Part shown: positions 37,929-49,162 of the stretch, one piece after another | Numbering within the stretch: the first letter of the stretch is position 1 | How the letters are laid out: the number at the start of each line of letters is the position of its first letter | NCBI GenBank assembly: GCA_020086605.1 | Contig: JACBWW010000008.1 | Span: 25,557,441-25,621,440 of the forward strand | Reading direction: 5' to 3' | Source of the DNA: Lanius collurio | Lineage: Eukaryota; Chordata; Aves; Passeriformes; Laniidae | DNA length: 64,000 nt | Notes under the pieces: model-generated | What the model saw: only the letters and a program-made list of their open reading frames with translations | The model's database searches: none | What the model was told of the DNA's origin: nothing | Made by a program: the position numbers and the translations under genes

Positions 37929-40047
37929 GTATGAAAGAGAATACACATGCTGCTGTTTGTAATAGTTGCTTGTTAGTACAGAATGCCAGCAATCTGTATT
38001 AACACTGAGTCAGAAAACAACCCCCTCACCCTACACAGCTTACAATTTAGATAAGCAGCCAAGGAAAGAAGGATGGAATGGGAAATAACAGAATAGTAAA
38101 AAACTGAACAGCTGAGTTCAATGCTTATCTTGTTATGCTGTTTGTTCTTCATTATTTTACTGAGAGTATTTTGTTTTCCTACTATTTTTTGAACTGATGG
38201 TGGGATCTGACTTCCATGGGCCTTTAAGGCCCATACAAAGATATTAAAGAAAGAAAGAAAAATCCCAGTAAATGTATTTCACAAGCAGATTTTGGAGGAC
38301 AAATCTATAGATGTTAGTAGACAAATTTTATTTCTACAGATTATTCTAGTTGCACCAGCTGATACTTTACTGTTCACTATAAGACTTTTCCAGAGGTACA
38401 TATTCTTCCAAATGAACTATTTTAGGATTCAAATGCACCTCTAATATGTGTCAGTTTCTGCTAATACAATTTAGAATGTATTCATTCTGATAATAGAATA
38501 TTTCACAGAAAAGGGTAAAAACAGTTTATAGTTGTCTTAAAGCATCATTTAGGGGCTGTGTTGTGCCCTAAAAGGGTAAGACTGGGTAAGACAAGGTCCA
38601 TGGCCAGGACATATACAGATACGTTTCTGTCTAGGGTGGTTTTCATACCTAGACTCTTACGCAATCATATAAAAATGATGAGGAAATCTTCCCCACTAAA
38701 GTCTCAGGGAAGGTTCATGGTGCAAATACTTCTTTCTCTCTTGGAAAGAAAAGTCACTCAGTCAGCAAAGCACAGCCTCAGCTGGAGCAAAAAAGTTTAA
38801 TTTGCATACTGTTTATCTGCAGTGTTGAGCAGACAGAATATGGAAGAACAATGTGTTATGTTTTTTACCCAGGAAAAAGCTTATTTGAAAACTGTAGCTA
38901 CTACAGAAAGTGTGATTTCTCTCTCTCTGATCAACAAAAGAGCACAATATACCATATTACTTTGGTTTCTATTTCACTACTTAAGTGTGTATTCTGCTAA
39001 GAAATTTTGTGGCTTGAAATGTGGGTTTTCAGAGAAAATTCTTGCTCATAGCTCTGTAACCATTTAATTTTTCTAAGTTTCTCTTGGATTCTGAGTAGCC
39101 ATTGCTTCAGATGTACCAGATGTAATGTACTATAATTGCCAAATCATATTACTGATCTCCTAAAATGTTCACAAATGATTCATTAAACAAGACATAAAAA
39201 TAAATAAAATAAATTGCACAATACATTAAAATAATGTCTAAATTAAGGTGCACTTTCTAGAAAATACACACTTTAAAGCATTAGTTAAATATATTACTAA
39301 GATAGCAATTAAAGGAATCCTTAAAAAGAACAAGGAGCTTTAAAGGTTTTCTTGTTTGGCTGTAAATGATCTTAAGGAAAATTTAATGAAAATGTAAGTA
39401 AACTTTCATAATTGTACCAGACAGGTCATTTATTGTTTCTGATATAATTTAGAAGTACAGGTATATAAAACAGTTAAAAATACTTTTCCTAAGGCAAGAA
39501 CAATGTAGTAATATAAATACACTTTGACACTAGAATAAGTATTTGGTGATAGGGTAATAATGATGATAGCACAGCTGGACAACTTTCCATCATTAATAAG
39601 ATGCTGAAAAATCTTGCATCTAAATTTGCATCAGACACTTTCTATTTTTCAGGAAAGTTCCCCTTAGTATTCCCCTAAGTATTATTATTTTTTAATATGG
39701 GTGATTTGTTTTAGTGTTATGCATTCATCGGGTTTAAAAACCATTCTATCACGCTGCACTGTTAGGAAACCCAATTAGTAATACAACCATTTGTGAAGCG
39801 GGAACAAAAATAAAGCAGATAAAAATAATCTGTTTGGACTAATAGTAGTTTCTTAAGCCTCATGATGTAAGTATTAATATAGAATATGAAACTTAATAGA
39901 AATCACAGTCAAAGAAGAGGAGTAAGATATTATTCCATATATTGAGGCACACATGCTTACTCTGAGTGACAGAATCTGTCAGTAGCTATACCTGTTTAAA
40001 GTCCAAAGGGGTGATAAAAGAGAAAAATCACAAAGGTGCTTTCATGG
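37929..40047. other. Non-coding stretch
   Basis: No exon, RNA gene or repeat supported. Plus-strand open frames near 38.56 and 38.82 kb lack splice signals. Confidence 0.4.
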
Positions 40048-40107
40048 TCAGTCAGGATAAAACATCAGGCAAAGGTGACGAGGCAGCTGAAATAATTTCA
40101 GACTAGG

Positions 40108-40194
40108 CTGAACTTTGGTAGAGGTACAACGTGTAGCAGGGTGCAAAATTTTAACAAGGTCTTGGAATGTATTGGCCACATTTGTAATTTCAAC
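40108..40194 (-). CDS. Candidate exon of unidentified gene (possible PTPRN-like ectodomain)
   Basis: A very good minus-strand acceptor (CACCTTTTTTCCTTCTTAAG) leads in phase 0 to VEITNVANTFQDLVKILHPA and on to RCTSTK. The frame stays open to 40048. The donor (lower coordinate) is uncertain because no consensus GTAAG follows. If joined to the 44.7-kb exon ending AAD, the junction makes ADV, the point at which IA-2-family ectodomains have a conserved ADV. That fit is suggestive only. Confidence 0.35.
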
Positions 40195-40684
40195 CTTAAG
40201 AAGGAAAAAAGGTGAAATGCATCTAACATTCAAATCATCAGTATAGAGTTCTGTGAGAATTTGAAGGTGAAGAGCAACACTTATGATTGTGATAATGAAA
40301 TTGTAGAACTCCTCATTGGGGCTTCAAGGAACAAAGAACTTTCTAGACCTGATACCTATTAAAGAAGGGAAATGAATATGCATAAGCTTATACATAAATC
40401 AAGGAGGGGAAAACATTAACCTATTGGAAGAAAACACACAAAAAGCAGAACAAGGGAATCATAGGTTCTCAGCATGACTGAAAGTTATCTGCTAAACTTG
40501 GGTTGCTGACCCCCACAGCTTGTTTGAGTTCTGCTCAAGAAATAGAGTAGCAGCAGCCACTTGCAACACCACGTCTGCATTAGGCACTAACTGTAGAGCA
40601 CCCCTTGTAGATGTGGGCCCTAGCCACTGAAATGGCTGTCTTGAACTTTGTCTTGACTCTGGGATTACGCTTAAAATACTGAAC

Positions 40685-40979
40685 TGTTGAGGTACCTTGG
40701 CCCCGAGGTCCTGGGGGGAGGGACCCTGGAGTGTACAGGGCTTCCCCTGTCCCTGTCCCCATATCACAAGTGGCCTGTGCCTGTGTTCTGGCTGGTTGTT
40801 GGGGGTTCCCCAGGCTCGGGAAGAGGGGGGTAGTCTCGTGATTGTAAATCAGTCAGCCATGAGTCCTCAGCTGTGATGAGGCTGGAGGGAAATAAACATC
40901 CATGAGCATCCAGAAAATATCACTTCATAAATATTCATCGCTGTCTTCTACTTGTTGTAAGTATTCCCCGCTTACAACA
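40685..40979 (+). mobile_element. Solo LTR, same family, opposite orientation
   Basis: 295 bp, TGTTGAGG...TACAACA on the plus strand, AATAAA at 40891-40896. It is the reverse-complement match of the provirus LTR (CTGTCCCTGTCCCC block, CATCGCTGTCTTCT, terminal TTACAACA). Flanks CTGAAC (40679-40684) and CTGAGC (40980-40985) give a 6-bp target duplication with one mismatch. Confidence 0.85.
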
Positions 40980-41092
40980 CTGAGCTATGTTAAATGAAAT
41001 TTAAACTATGGAGATGGGGTTAAGAAGGTTTTTTGCCATTTACACTACACACATTAGTCTATAATAAATTTTATTGCTTTTTAACTTTTTAT

Positions 41093-41149
41093 TGGTTGGT
41101 TGGTTGGTTGATTGGTTGGTTGGTTGGTTTTGGTTTGGTTTGGTTTGGT
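41093..41149 (+). repeat. (GGTT)n grading into (GGTTT)n microsatellite
   Basis: About nine GGTT units with one interruption, then four GGTTT-type units. Confidence 0.9.
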
Positions 41150-44100
41150 GATATCTTTTTTTTTTTCCTCTAGACAACAGCAACTCATAGATGATAAAAG
41201 TCTTTCTCAAGTTAAGAACTGTAAGGAGTTTGTTATCAAAATTTGCTTTTGATTAATTTACTTGCTTTTGATCCTTTCTATGGAAGAAAGAGATGAGCTG
41301 TGTTTCAAACAGTATAATAGTGGTGGGATAGCTGTGATGGTTTAGGGACATAACAGAGATAACACTGTTCATGAAAATCAGGAGTTGTAGATTTTTAAAT
41401 CCAATAGTGGTGGTGATGACTTTATTATGTAGGTGGGAAATGAAATTTGTCTGCTTTCTTTTCTTGTGTGTTCTGGGTGTATTCAATTTCAAATAACACA
41501 TTTCAGTATCTTCTGTCTTTTAGTTAAGATATGGATTATGGTTATGATACAGTTTTTGTCTGTGTATTTGATTCATTTGCTTGATAAGTTGTTTAGGAAT
41601 GATAAGGGGCCTGACCTAAAATCCAACAATGTGAGTGAAAATATCCTATGCACTTAAAAGGAAATAGAGGTAGGCTCTAAAGAGGCTAGCATGCTTTTCA
41701 TGAGCAGCTTTTGTTCCAACAAGCTGTTACAATTTTGCTCTTACACTGTATAACACAACCTTTGTATGTTTGTGCTACTACAGAAGGCAAAGAAAATAGG
41801 GGTCACCTCCAGGATGAAAACATTTTTCCAGTGCATGACTTTTATTTCTGCTACTTAACATTTTCCAGTAAAAGGAAATTGAGACTAATGAGATTTTATT
41901 TCTCTGTATATTTTGGCTTTGTGCCTATGGTGATCATTTGAAACAGTCATGTAAGTAGCAATATTTAACTTATTTTGTATTTTATTTTTCACAGATAAAG
42001 AGGATATACCTTGAAGGTGTTCAGGAAAAACATTTTCTATAGAATTGCGTAGGTCTGTTGTTTAATCTAAAGTGAAAGAAAAAAAAAGAGACACTATTCT
42101 CATGTAATATTCATTCAATTTCTAATTCATGCAGTTAAATCAATGGCTGCCTATCTCTAGAAGTTTTATTTCTAACACCTGTCCTGCTTCATTGGATGTA
42201 TAGGAAAGGTGATTTCTGTCTTCACCTCAGCAACATTCACAGTCCTTTTTGCCCAACACATCTCCAATATCCACTCCTTTCAGATATTCGTTTTCTTTCC
42301 TCTTGTCCCTAAGAATGGAAAAAAATCTTGTGACAGAGCAATTAAATAATTTGCTTCACAATTTTCTCCGTATCTTTTCCTATTACATTTACAATAACCA
42401 TATTTTGCTCATTTTACTCATCACTTCTATAGATCATTTTTTGTATCTTAGTTTAGCTGTTACTTTGTGCTCCCTTTCCTTGCGCCAACCTTATGTGTGT
42501 AATTTCCTCATACTGAAAGATGATGACACTGTAGTCTTTTTGCAATAGTTAATGTCTTTTTACTCATTATTTAGTACCACTTTTGGGTGGTAGGTAACAC
42601 AGATGATAATAATAGTAAACAGGAAAAGGGATATCTTGTAGGACTTCATACCTTACATGATTTGAGTATCTGATCTGATAACTTAGCTAATCATGTTTCT
42701 TTTGAGAAATACGCAGTGTTTTTTCCAGGGATAAAGTCAGCTTGTTTGGGTGCCCTAATACTTAGTTACATTTGGTTGAAATTAATATGTGTATCCTAAA
42801 CTTGAGTATAAAAATAGTTAGTATGTCTCTAGAAAAATGAAACATATTTAAAAGTAAACTTTGGCAAACTTTATGAAGTTTTAATTCCCTTCACCATCCT
42901 GATATTCACATGTCAAAATGCTTTTCCTTTAAAAAATTGATTTCTACAGCACTATTCTACTATGAGGCCATATTATTGGTTCAATATGCATCAGAAAATC
43001 AATTAAAAGGGCTTCTTCATTATTTTTTAGTTTTGAAGCAAGCAGCTCACTTACTTCTGTTCTGCTTTGCACAACAGGCTCAGAGAAGGCTGAGCCAGTG
43101 CCCTGAATGTGGCCAAAATGTGATGATCACACAGCTCAGGGGACTGAGCTAGGCAGCGGAGTCAGGAAGGACATCTGTCCTCATCACCACCAATTCCACG
43201 GCACAAATCGGCTCCTAATGCCCTGTGCCCCTTGCTAACACTGATAGCACCTGTTTTGTTCTTGAAGGACTTATTACAGTTGGATGTAAACACCTGTCAC
43301 TGTAGTTTATGAAAAAATATGGTTTCTTTAGCAAGAAGCAGAAGGAAAATTCTTCTTTGGAAAACACCTGAATCGGAAGTTATGGTAATTAATCTTCCTT
43401 TCGTACATTTTTTTCTTCTTTAAATGAATCTTTGAATTAATTTAGTGATGCTTAACTGATGCTATACTTTTTTTGAAAGTACTATTCTAACATTTTCCTG
43501 TTAATCTTTGCAATAATTCTACTTTGAGGAAAAAACTGTTACAGGCAGTCATTGGGGAAAAAAGGAGACTGGAAGGCTACAACCTGAGAGAAGGAAAATT
43601 TCAGCTTCTAAATTCTTCTGTGTTCCATTGGTGTTTATTCACAAATTTTTTAACTGAAGCAAGATAATTAACTTTCACCATAAAGCTTCACCACTTTCAT
43701 CACTTCATCACATTTAAAATATTAATTCCAACATCATATTAAGTCAAAGAAAAACCATTTTAAATACTGTAGTATGTAAATTTCTGGTTTTCTTGACTAT
43801 TAGAGTGCTTTGAAGTAATTTTGACATGAGAGGTACTATGGAAATGAAGATGGCATGTTTTCCTTCTGCTATATACTGTCACCACAGTACACCTACACAG
43901 ACAAGATGGGGATTGTGGGATGGGAAACAACATCCCTTGAAGTTAAATGATGGAATCAGTGTCAAGACAAGTGAGGTTATGAAAATTACTTACTCTACAT
44001 GTTCAATAAAGATTTTCTAAATGTACACACAGAGTGTTTTTTTTAACATAGTGGAATTGTTCCAATTATTAGCAGCTTGAAAATGTTACCTCCTAGATGT

Positions 44101-44719
44101 AAATTACAAACAGGAGAAGATTATTTTCAGCTCAGTAGGAAGAGGCAGAAATCAGAAAGAGGCAGAAATCGGTATATTGGGTTTGGAAGAAAAAGCAGAA
44201 AAATCAGGAAAAAAAAAAAACCCAAAAGGAATTATTAAAAAAAACCAGAGTATACTATATTATTCACAAAACCCCAGGCTATTTAAAAGTGTTGAAATAT
44301 TACAGACTTCATAGTGGATTTTAAACAGAAAGTCAATACAGTCTTAACTGCAGTTATTTAATGTCTATCTATGGCAGTTGAGAGGTGCATTTATAACTTT
44401 TCTCAAACATGACTAAACCAGAAGTTACTTTTCCTGTTACAACTAGACAAGAATAAGTTCACTGGTCAGGAATGGGATCACTTTTGGGGTGAAATGTGAT
44501 AATGTAAGCAAATGGAGTAGTGCTCCTTAGGTTTCTTCAGTATGAGAATAGAGGTTATTGTAGCTTGCATCACAAATTTCAGGGAGAATTTTGTTAGAAG
44601 TTATTTTACTCTTCAGGATACAATTTAGAGGAATCATGAAAAGAAGGCGTCAATCTCTTCTTAATGAGAGGTTTTGCTTTTACTGCAAATGAAGGTAGGA
44701 TGTCAAAGAAAATATAAAC
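41150..44719. other. Intron-like non-coding DNA
   Basis: AT-rich. No other supported feature. Confidence 0.4.
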
Positions 44720-44796
44720 ATCTGCAGCAGAAATATTCCTGACAACCTTCAATTCAAAAGCCAGACAGCTTGACCTAATGTAAGTTCCCATGTAAT
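44720..44796 (-). CDS. Candidate exon of unidentified gene (possible PTPRN-like ectodomain)
   Basis: Minus-strand acceptor TTTACTTTTTTAACAG begins the exon two bases into a codon. The exon at 54.8 kb ends one base into a codon, so the two join in frame at an Asp. The frame reads YMGTYIRSSCLAFELKVVRN followed by ISAAD. The order Gly-aromatic-Ile, hydrophobic strand with AFELKV, RN, then SAAD resembles the strand and ADV block of the membrane-proximal ectodomain of the IA-2/phogrin family. Identity is low. The donor GAT/GTTTAT is weak, and the frame could run on to 44606. Confidence 0.4.
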
Positions 44797-46394
44797 CTGT
44801 TAAAAAAGTAAAATTCACACTAATTTATAAAAAAATGTACATTTTTTCTTGCAGCTGTGGGAAAATGACTTGATAATTCTATATTTCAAAAGAGAGATCC
44901 AGATATGTGCTCTTTGTACATGACTATTCCAGTTAAGTAAAGTTTGTCATTTAATCCCAATTGCATTTTCTGGTTGATAATAAGGTTTTTGCTAATGAAT
45001 ACTTAAGAAATTCAGATTCTGATCTCTAAATCCCTAGTATCACCTAGTATTAATGTTTGAGCATTAATGATGCTTTTGAAACATAAAAGTCCCCTGAAAA
45101 TCTCCCCAAATTTTTGTCATTCACAATCTTCATTGTGTTTGTTTATCCTCTGAAGTACAACTTACATTTGTGGATTCCTATTGCCTGCACTTCTGTTGTA
45201 GTCCTCAGTCATTCCACACCTACTTTTTACTGTTAACCTTGCAACTTTTGAAAGTCCTTTAAAAAGCACTTCCTAAATTTTGGGAAACAAACTACCCAGC
45301 TACTTGAGGACATTTACCTCAAGTCAGTGTAAATAAATAAAGTATTAGTTTATTTAATCTTCCTGTATTTTTTAGAGTATTAAGGTCCATATTCTTAAGA
45401 GGGAATTGACCTTTTATTTTTAAAGACAACATTTTATTCAAGAAAATATGATTTCTAAATGTGAGTTGAAGGCTTAATAATTTTCTTCTCTTAATTACTT
45501 AAGGAAAACTCAAAAGTGAGGGCAAAGTAATATCACCTGCAAAAATTCACATCAACAAAACAGTTTGAAATTTCCTTTAGAGTTATTGTTTACTGGTTTT
45601 CTTTTCTGAAAGTCCATCCCATTTCATCCTATCCTTTCACAATGGGAACTACTGTACGTAACCATAGGGTAACAATGGTCTCTATTCTCCCAGCAGTTAC
45701 CAGGGAGACAGAGCTAATTAAGAATCATGCATATTGGAAGCACTTTCTGTTACTGGGACTGGGAACAGCAAAAATTGTTCCTGAATAAGAAAAACAACAA
45801 CCATGTTTATCTTCATACAAATTTGGGTTTGCCTCACTTAAAATAGTAAGTCAATTTTCCCTCTGGAAGTTTGGGTGTATTCCTGATTACCCAGCTTTCC
45901 TACTGGTATGACCCTTGTGCCAAAAATTCTGAAAAATTTAATAAAGTTCAGGTAAATGTCATGAGAGAACAATGTCTTTGAGCTAAAAATCTGTGACAGC
46001 TTCTTATCCTGGTCATGCCAAACAGAATGATGAAAACTCCATGAATTTCAGTGATGTGAGTTGGGGCCCTAAGAATACATTTAGAATACCAATGTACTTA
46101 CTGGTTATGATTATGGCTTTGTGTTTAAATCCACTGAAGATTTGTGTATTTTTCTTAACGGGATATTTATTCAAGTGGGATGTTGTATGTCATCACATAC
46201 TTTGAGTGGCAGCTGTTCTAATGACAAGAATGTTAGATTGTTATGCAAGAGCATTTAACTTGATATAATTTTAATGTAAATTCTACAGTACATTTTGCAA
46301 TGTTCACTTCTTCATTCTGTAAGCTAAGAAAATTCCATTGCTCAAAATTTTTAAAGGCAAATTAATACCTTGTAAACACCCGGTCCTTTGAAAT
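44797..46394. other. Intron-like non-coding DNA
   Basis: Nothing recognised. Confidence 0.45.
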
Positions 46395-47346
46395 AACCAA
46401 TGTAGCTAATCAAAGGAAGCCAGCTGCTTGAATCTTTTTGGGTTCAGCAAAGTTTTCTATACTGTCTCTCATAGTATCTTCCTAGACAAAATGTCCAGCT
46501 CACAGCTGGGTAAATACATCCTGCCATGAGTGAGCAACTGGCTCAGAGGTCAGGCATAAAGGGTTATGGTTCTTGGGGTGACATCAGACTGGTGACTTGT
46601 CACTAGGGGAGTTTCCATACACAGCCCTGTGCTCTTCAATGTCTTCATAAATTACTTGGATGCGTTACCGGAAGGGATACTGAGCTAGTTCACAGATGGT
46701 ACAAAAGTGGGAGGAGCTGTTGGGTCCCTCTAAGGCAGAAAGAACTTGTGAAAATCCTTGGGAAATGAGAGGACTGGACAATTACCAACCATGCAAAGCT
46801 TAGCAAGAGCAGCTGCTGGATTTTGCACCTGGAATGGGGCACCCCTGGTTGTGTGTGTAGACTCGGGAATGAGAAGGTGAAAAGCAGCACCATGGAAGAG
46901 GACTTGGGGCTCAGGTCAATGGCAAGTTGAACATGAGTTGGCAGTGCCCTGGCAGCCAGGAGGGCCAACCCTGTCCTGGGGGCCATCAGGCCCAGCATTG
47001 ACAGCCAGGCAAGGGAGGGGATTGTCCTGCTCTGCTCTGCTCTGGGGCAGCCTCACCTCCAGTGCTGTGGGGAGTTCTGGGTGCCACAGTGTAAGAAAGA
47101 CATTAAACTATTAGAGAGTGTCCAAAGGAGGGCCATAAAGATGGCGAATGGTCTAAAGGGCAAGCCGTGTGAGGAGAGGCGGAGGCCACTCGGTCTGTTC
47201 AGCCTGGAGCAGCTGAGACTGAGGGGAGACCTCATTGCAGTTATAACTCCTTCATGAAGGAAAGCAAAGGGGTCGGCACTGATCTCTTTTTCCAGTGACA
47301 GGATCCGACGAAATGGCCTCATTGTGTCAGGGGAAGTTTAGGTTGG
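46395..47346 (+). mobile_element. CR1 LINE, 5' part, split by a later LTR insertion
   Basis: Sense-strand CR1 covering the end of ORF2 and the 3' region. Decayed reverse-transcriptase phrases are visible: TVSH at about 46.46 kb, NYLDALPEG at about 46.65 kb, and a mutated catalytic box reading FTDGT near 46.69 kb. CR1-typical stretches follow (GTGTCCAAAGGAGGGC, GTTCAGCCTGGAGCAG). It is interrupted after AGTTTAGGTTGG and resumes at 48938. Confidence 0.92.
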
Positions 47347-48937
47347 TTAGTGGTTTAGTTCCAAATATCCATTACTTACTCATTTTACCTCTGTGAGATA
47401 AGAATTAGGAGAAAGCAAAGCAGGCACAAACTTAAAAGAATATAAAAAAGTTTATTAACAGACCTAAAAGAAAGAAACAAAAGTCAGAATCAGACTAAAC
47501 CTTTAGAAACACATCTCCTCCCCTGACCTTTCCCTTCTCACCTTGACAACATATAAAAATAACTCTTGAGATTTTTAGTCAGTTTACCACTTCTATAATA
47601 ACCACTTCTGTTTCAGTTTGCATAGGAAGAAGAGTCTCTGAGTCTCTCCTGCTTAGGCTATGGAGACATCTCCACAAGAACAACTCTCTCGTGGTTGTAG
47701 AATCACAGCAAGACAGCTGCCTGGGTTGGTTCTCTGCTTGCATGTGAAATGTCCCTTCCCTCGAATTACAGTTTTCCCACAAATGTCTTTCCAGGGTTCA
47801 AATTTGAGCTAATGGGGTGTCAGTTTAAGACTGAACCATTCAGAAGCAAAAGTTTTCTTCACTTATCTCTAGGAGCATCTTCATCTCTAGGAACCGAGGG
47901 TGTCTTCGCGTTCATCCCTCCCTGTTCCGTTCTACTGAGGTCTAGATCAGTCTGTATCAGAGGGTGGGACTGTGCCCCCCTCCTCTGGGCACATCGAATC
48001 CAGGTGTATTGCACACCCCCTTCTAGGTAAAGGCAAACTGAGTCCTGCACTCTGTGCCAAAGGAATGAAGAAAAATGCATTTGCTACTTCAACATTTTCC
48101 TTATCTCAACACAAGCACTCTTGCTCACAATTGCTCAAACCCCGCTTTCATGAAATTACAGTGGGTACTCAGGATGTATCATAGTTCATTCCCACAGGTT
48201 TTACAACAGAATTTCAGCTTTTAGCAGCTCCTCTTTCTCCTCCCTCAGGGTTTCAGCCCTTCCTTCTTCACTGATTTCGGTGTCTTCGGGGTGTTTCCTT
48301 CCTGCTCCTTCACCTTTCCCCTGGGAGAGGATTGGTATCTGCCGGCTGTTCTGAAGAAAATCTCACAGCACTAAAAGGGTTAATCTGACCCAGGCAGCTG
48401 GAATCGCTCGTCGCTGTCACAGGAGCTGTGCCGGGCAGTGGCCAGAGCTCAGGCCGCAGCGGTGGGGGTACGCTGCCAGACCGCCTGCCTGGGGCAGGGC
48501 TGTGGGGCGCGGACGGAACGGGGCCGCACGGCTCCGGGCTGGCTCCGGGCCGGCTCCGGGCCGGCTCCGGGCTGGCTCCGGGCTGGCTCCGGGCCGGCTC
48601 CGGGCTGGCTCCGGGCCGGCTCCGGGCTGGCTCCGGGCCGGCTCCGGGCTGGCTCCGGGCTGGCTCCGGGCCGACTCCGGGCTGGCTCCGAGCCGGGCCC
48701 CGCCGGGCAGTGCAGGCCCAGCCCCCGCCCCCAGTTACTTGTGCAAAGGATGGAAGTCAAAGGGCTTTCCCGAGCTCTTGTTCGTTCTTGAAATATGGAT
48801 CACTGAGGCGTGTCAAACTTCTTAAGTGGCTTAAAAAGATGCCAATCAAAACTAACCAGCTGATTGGCTCTGTTAGGACCAGAGGGAACTGCAAGCACCT
48901 CTTTGCAAAGAATCACTTCCCAGGCTAAACCATGACA
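47347..48937 (-). mobile_element. Long solo LTR (avian ERV) inserted in CR1
   Basis: On the minus strand it begins TGTCATGGTTTAGCC, a start typical of avian ERV LTRs, and ends CTAAACCACTAA, forming near-inverted termini. A polyadenylation signal AATAAA lies about 100 bp before its 3' end (47451-47456, reverse). Flanks GTTGG (47342-47346) and GCTGG (48938-48942) form a 5-bp duplication with one mismatch, and the CR1 reads through if the insert is removed. At 1.59 kb it is long for an LTR, partly because of an internal GC minisatellite. It contains no coding domain, so it is read as a solo LTR. Confidence 0.75.
48530..48696. repeat. 11-bp GC-rich minisatellite inside the LTR
   Basis: About 15 tandem copies of GGCTCCGGGCY, where the last base alternates between T and C. 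Because 11 is not a multiple of three, the repeats leave open frames in several registers. These are artefacts of composition, not genes. Confidence 0.92.
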
Positions 48938-49162
48938 GCTGGGTATCAGGAAATGTTCTTCACCCAGAGGGTGGCTGGGCACTGGAACAGGGTCCCCCAG
49001 GACAGTGGTCACAGCACCAACCTGACAGAGCTCAAGAAGCATTTGGACAATGCTCTCAGGTACATGGTGTGACTCTTGAGGTGTCCTGTGCAGAGCCAGG
49101 AGTTGGACCTGAAAATCCTGATGGTTCCCTTCCAACTTAGAACGTTCTGTGATTCTGTGAAA
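48938..49162 (+). mobile_element. CR1 LINE, 3' part of the split element
   Basis: It continues the CR1 exactly from where 47346 stops (TATCAGGAAATGTTCTTCACC, CACTGGAACAGGGTCCCCCA) and ends with TTCTGTGATTCTGTGA. Confidence 0.92.

Noticed and set aside
33019..40000. Search for a phosphatase domain or transmembrane exon continuing the PTPRN-like gene
   Set aside because: No HCSxGxGR-type motif or suitable hydrophobic exon was found on the minus strand, so the family assignment stays tentative.
41093..41149. CRISPR-like or telomere-like array
   Set aside because: GGTT/GGTTT simple repeat without spacers, and not the TTAGGG telomere unit.
46690..47322. Minus-strand open frames of about 90-100 codons
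   Set aside because: They are antisense to the CR1 element.
48428..48928. Open frames of 100-166 codons on both strands with repeated GSGLAPG/AGSGPAPGWLR units
   Set aside because: They are translations of the 11-bp minisatellite in all registers within an LTR.
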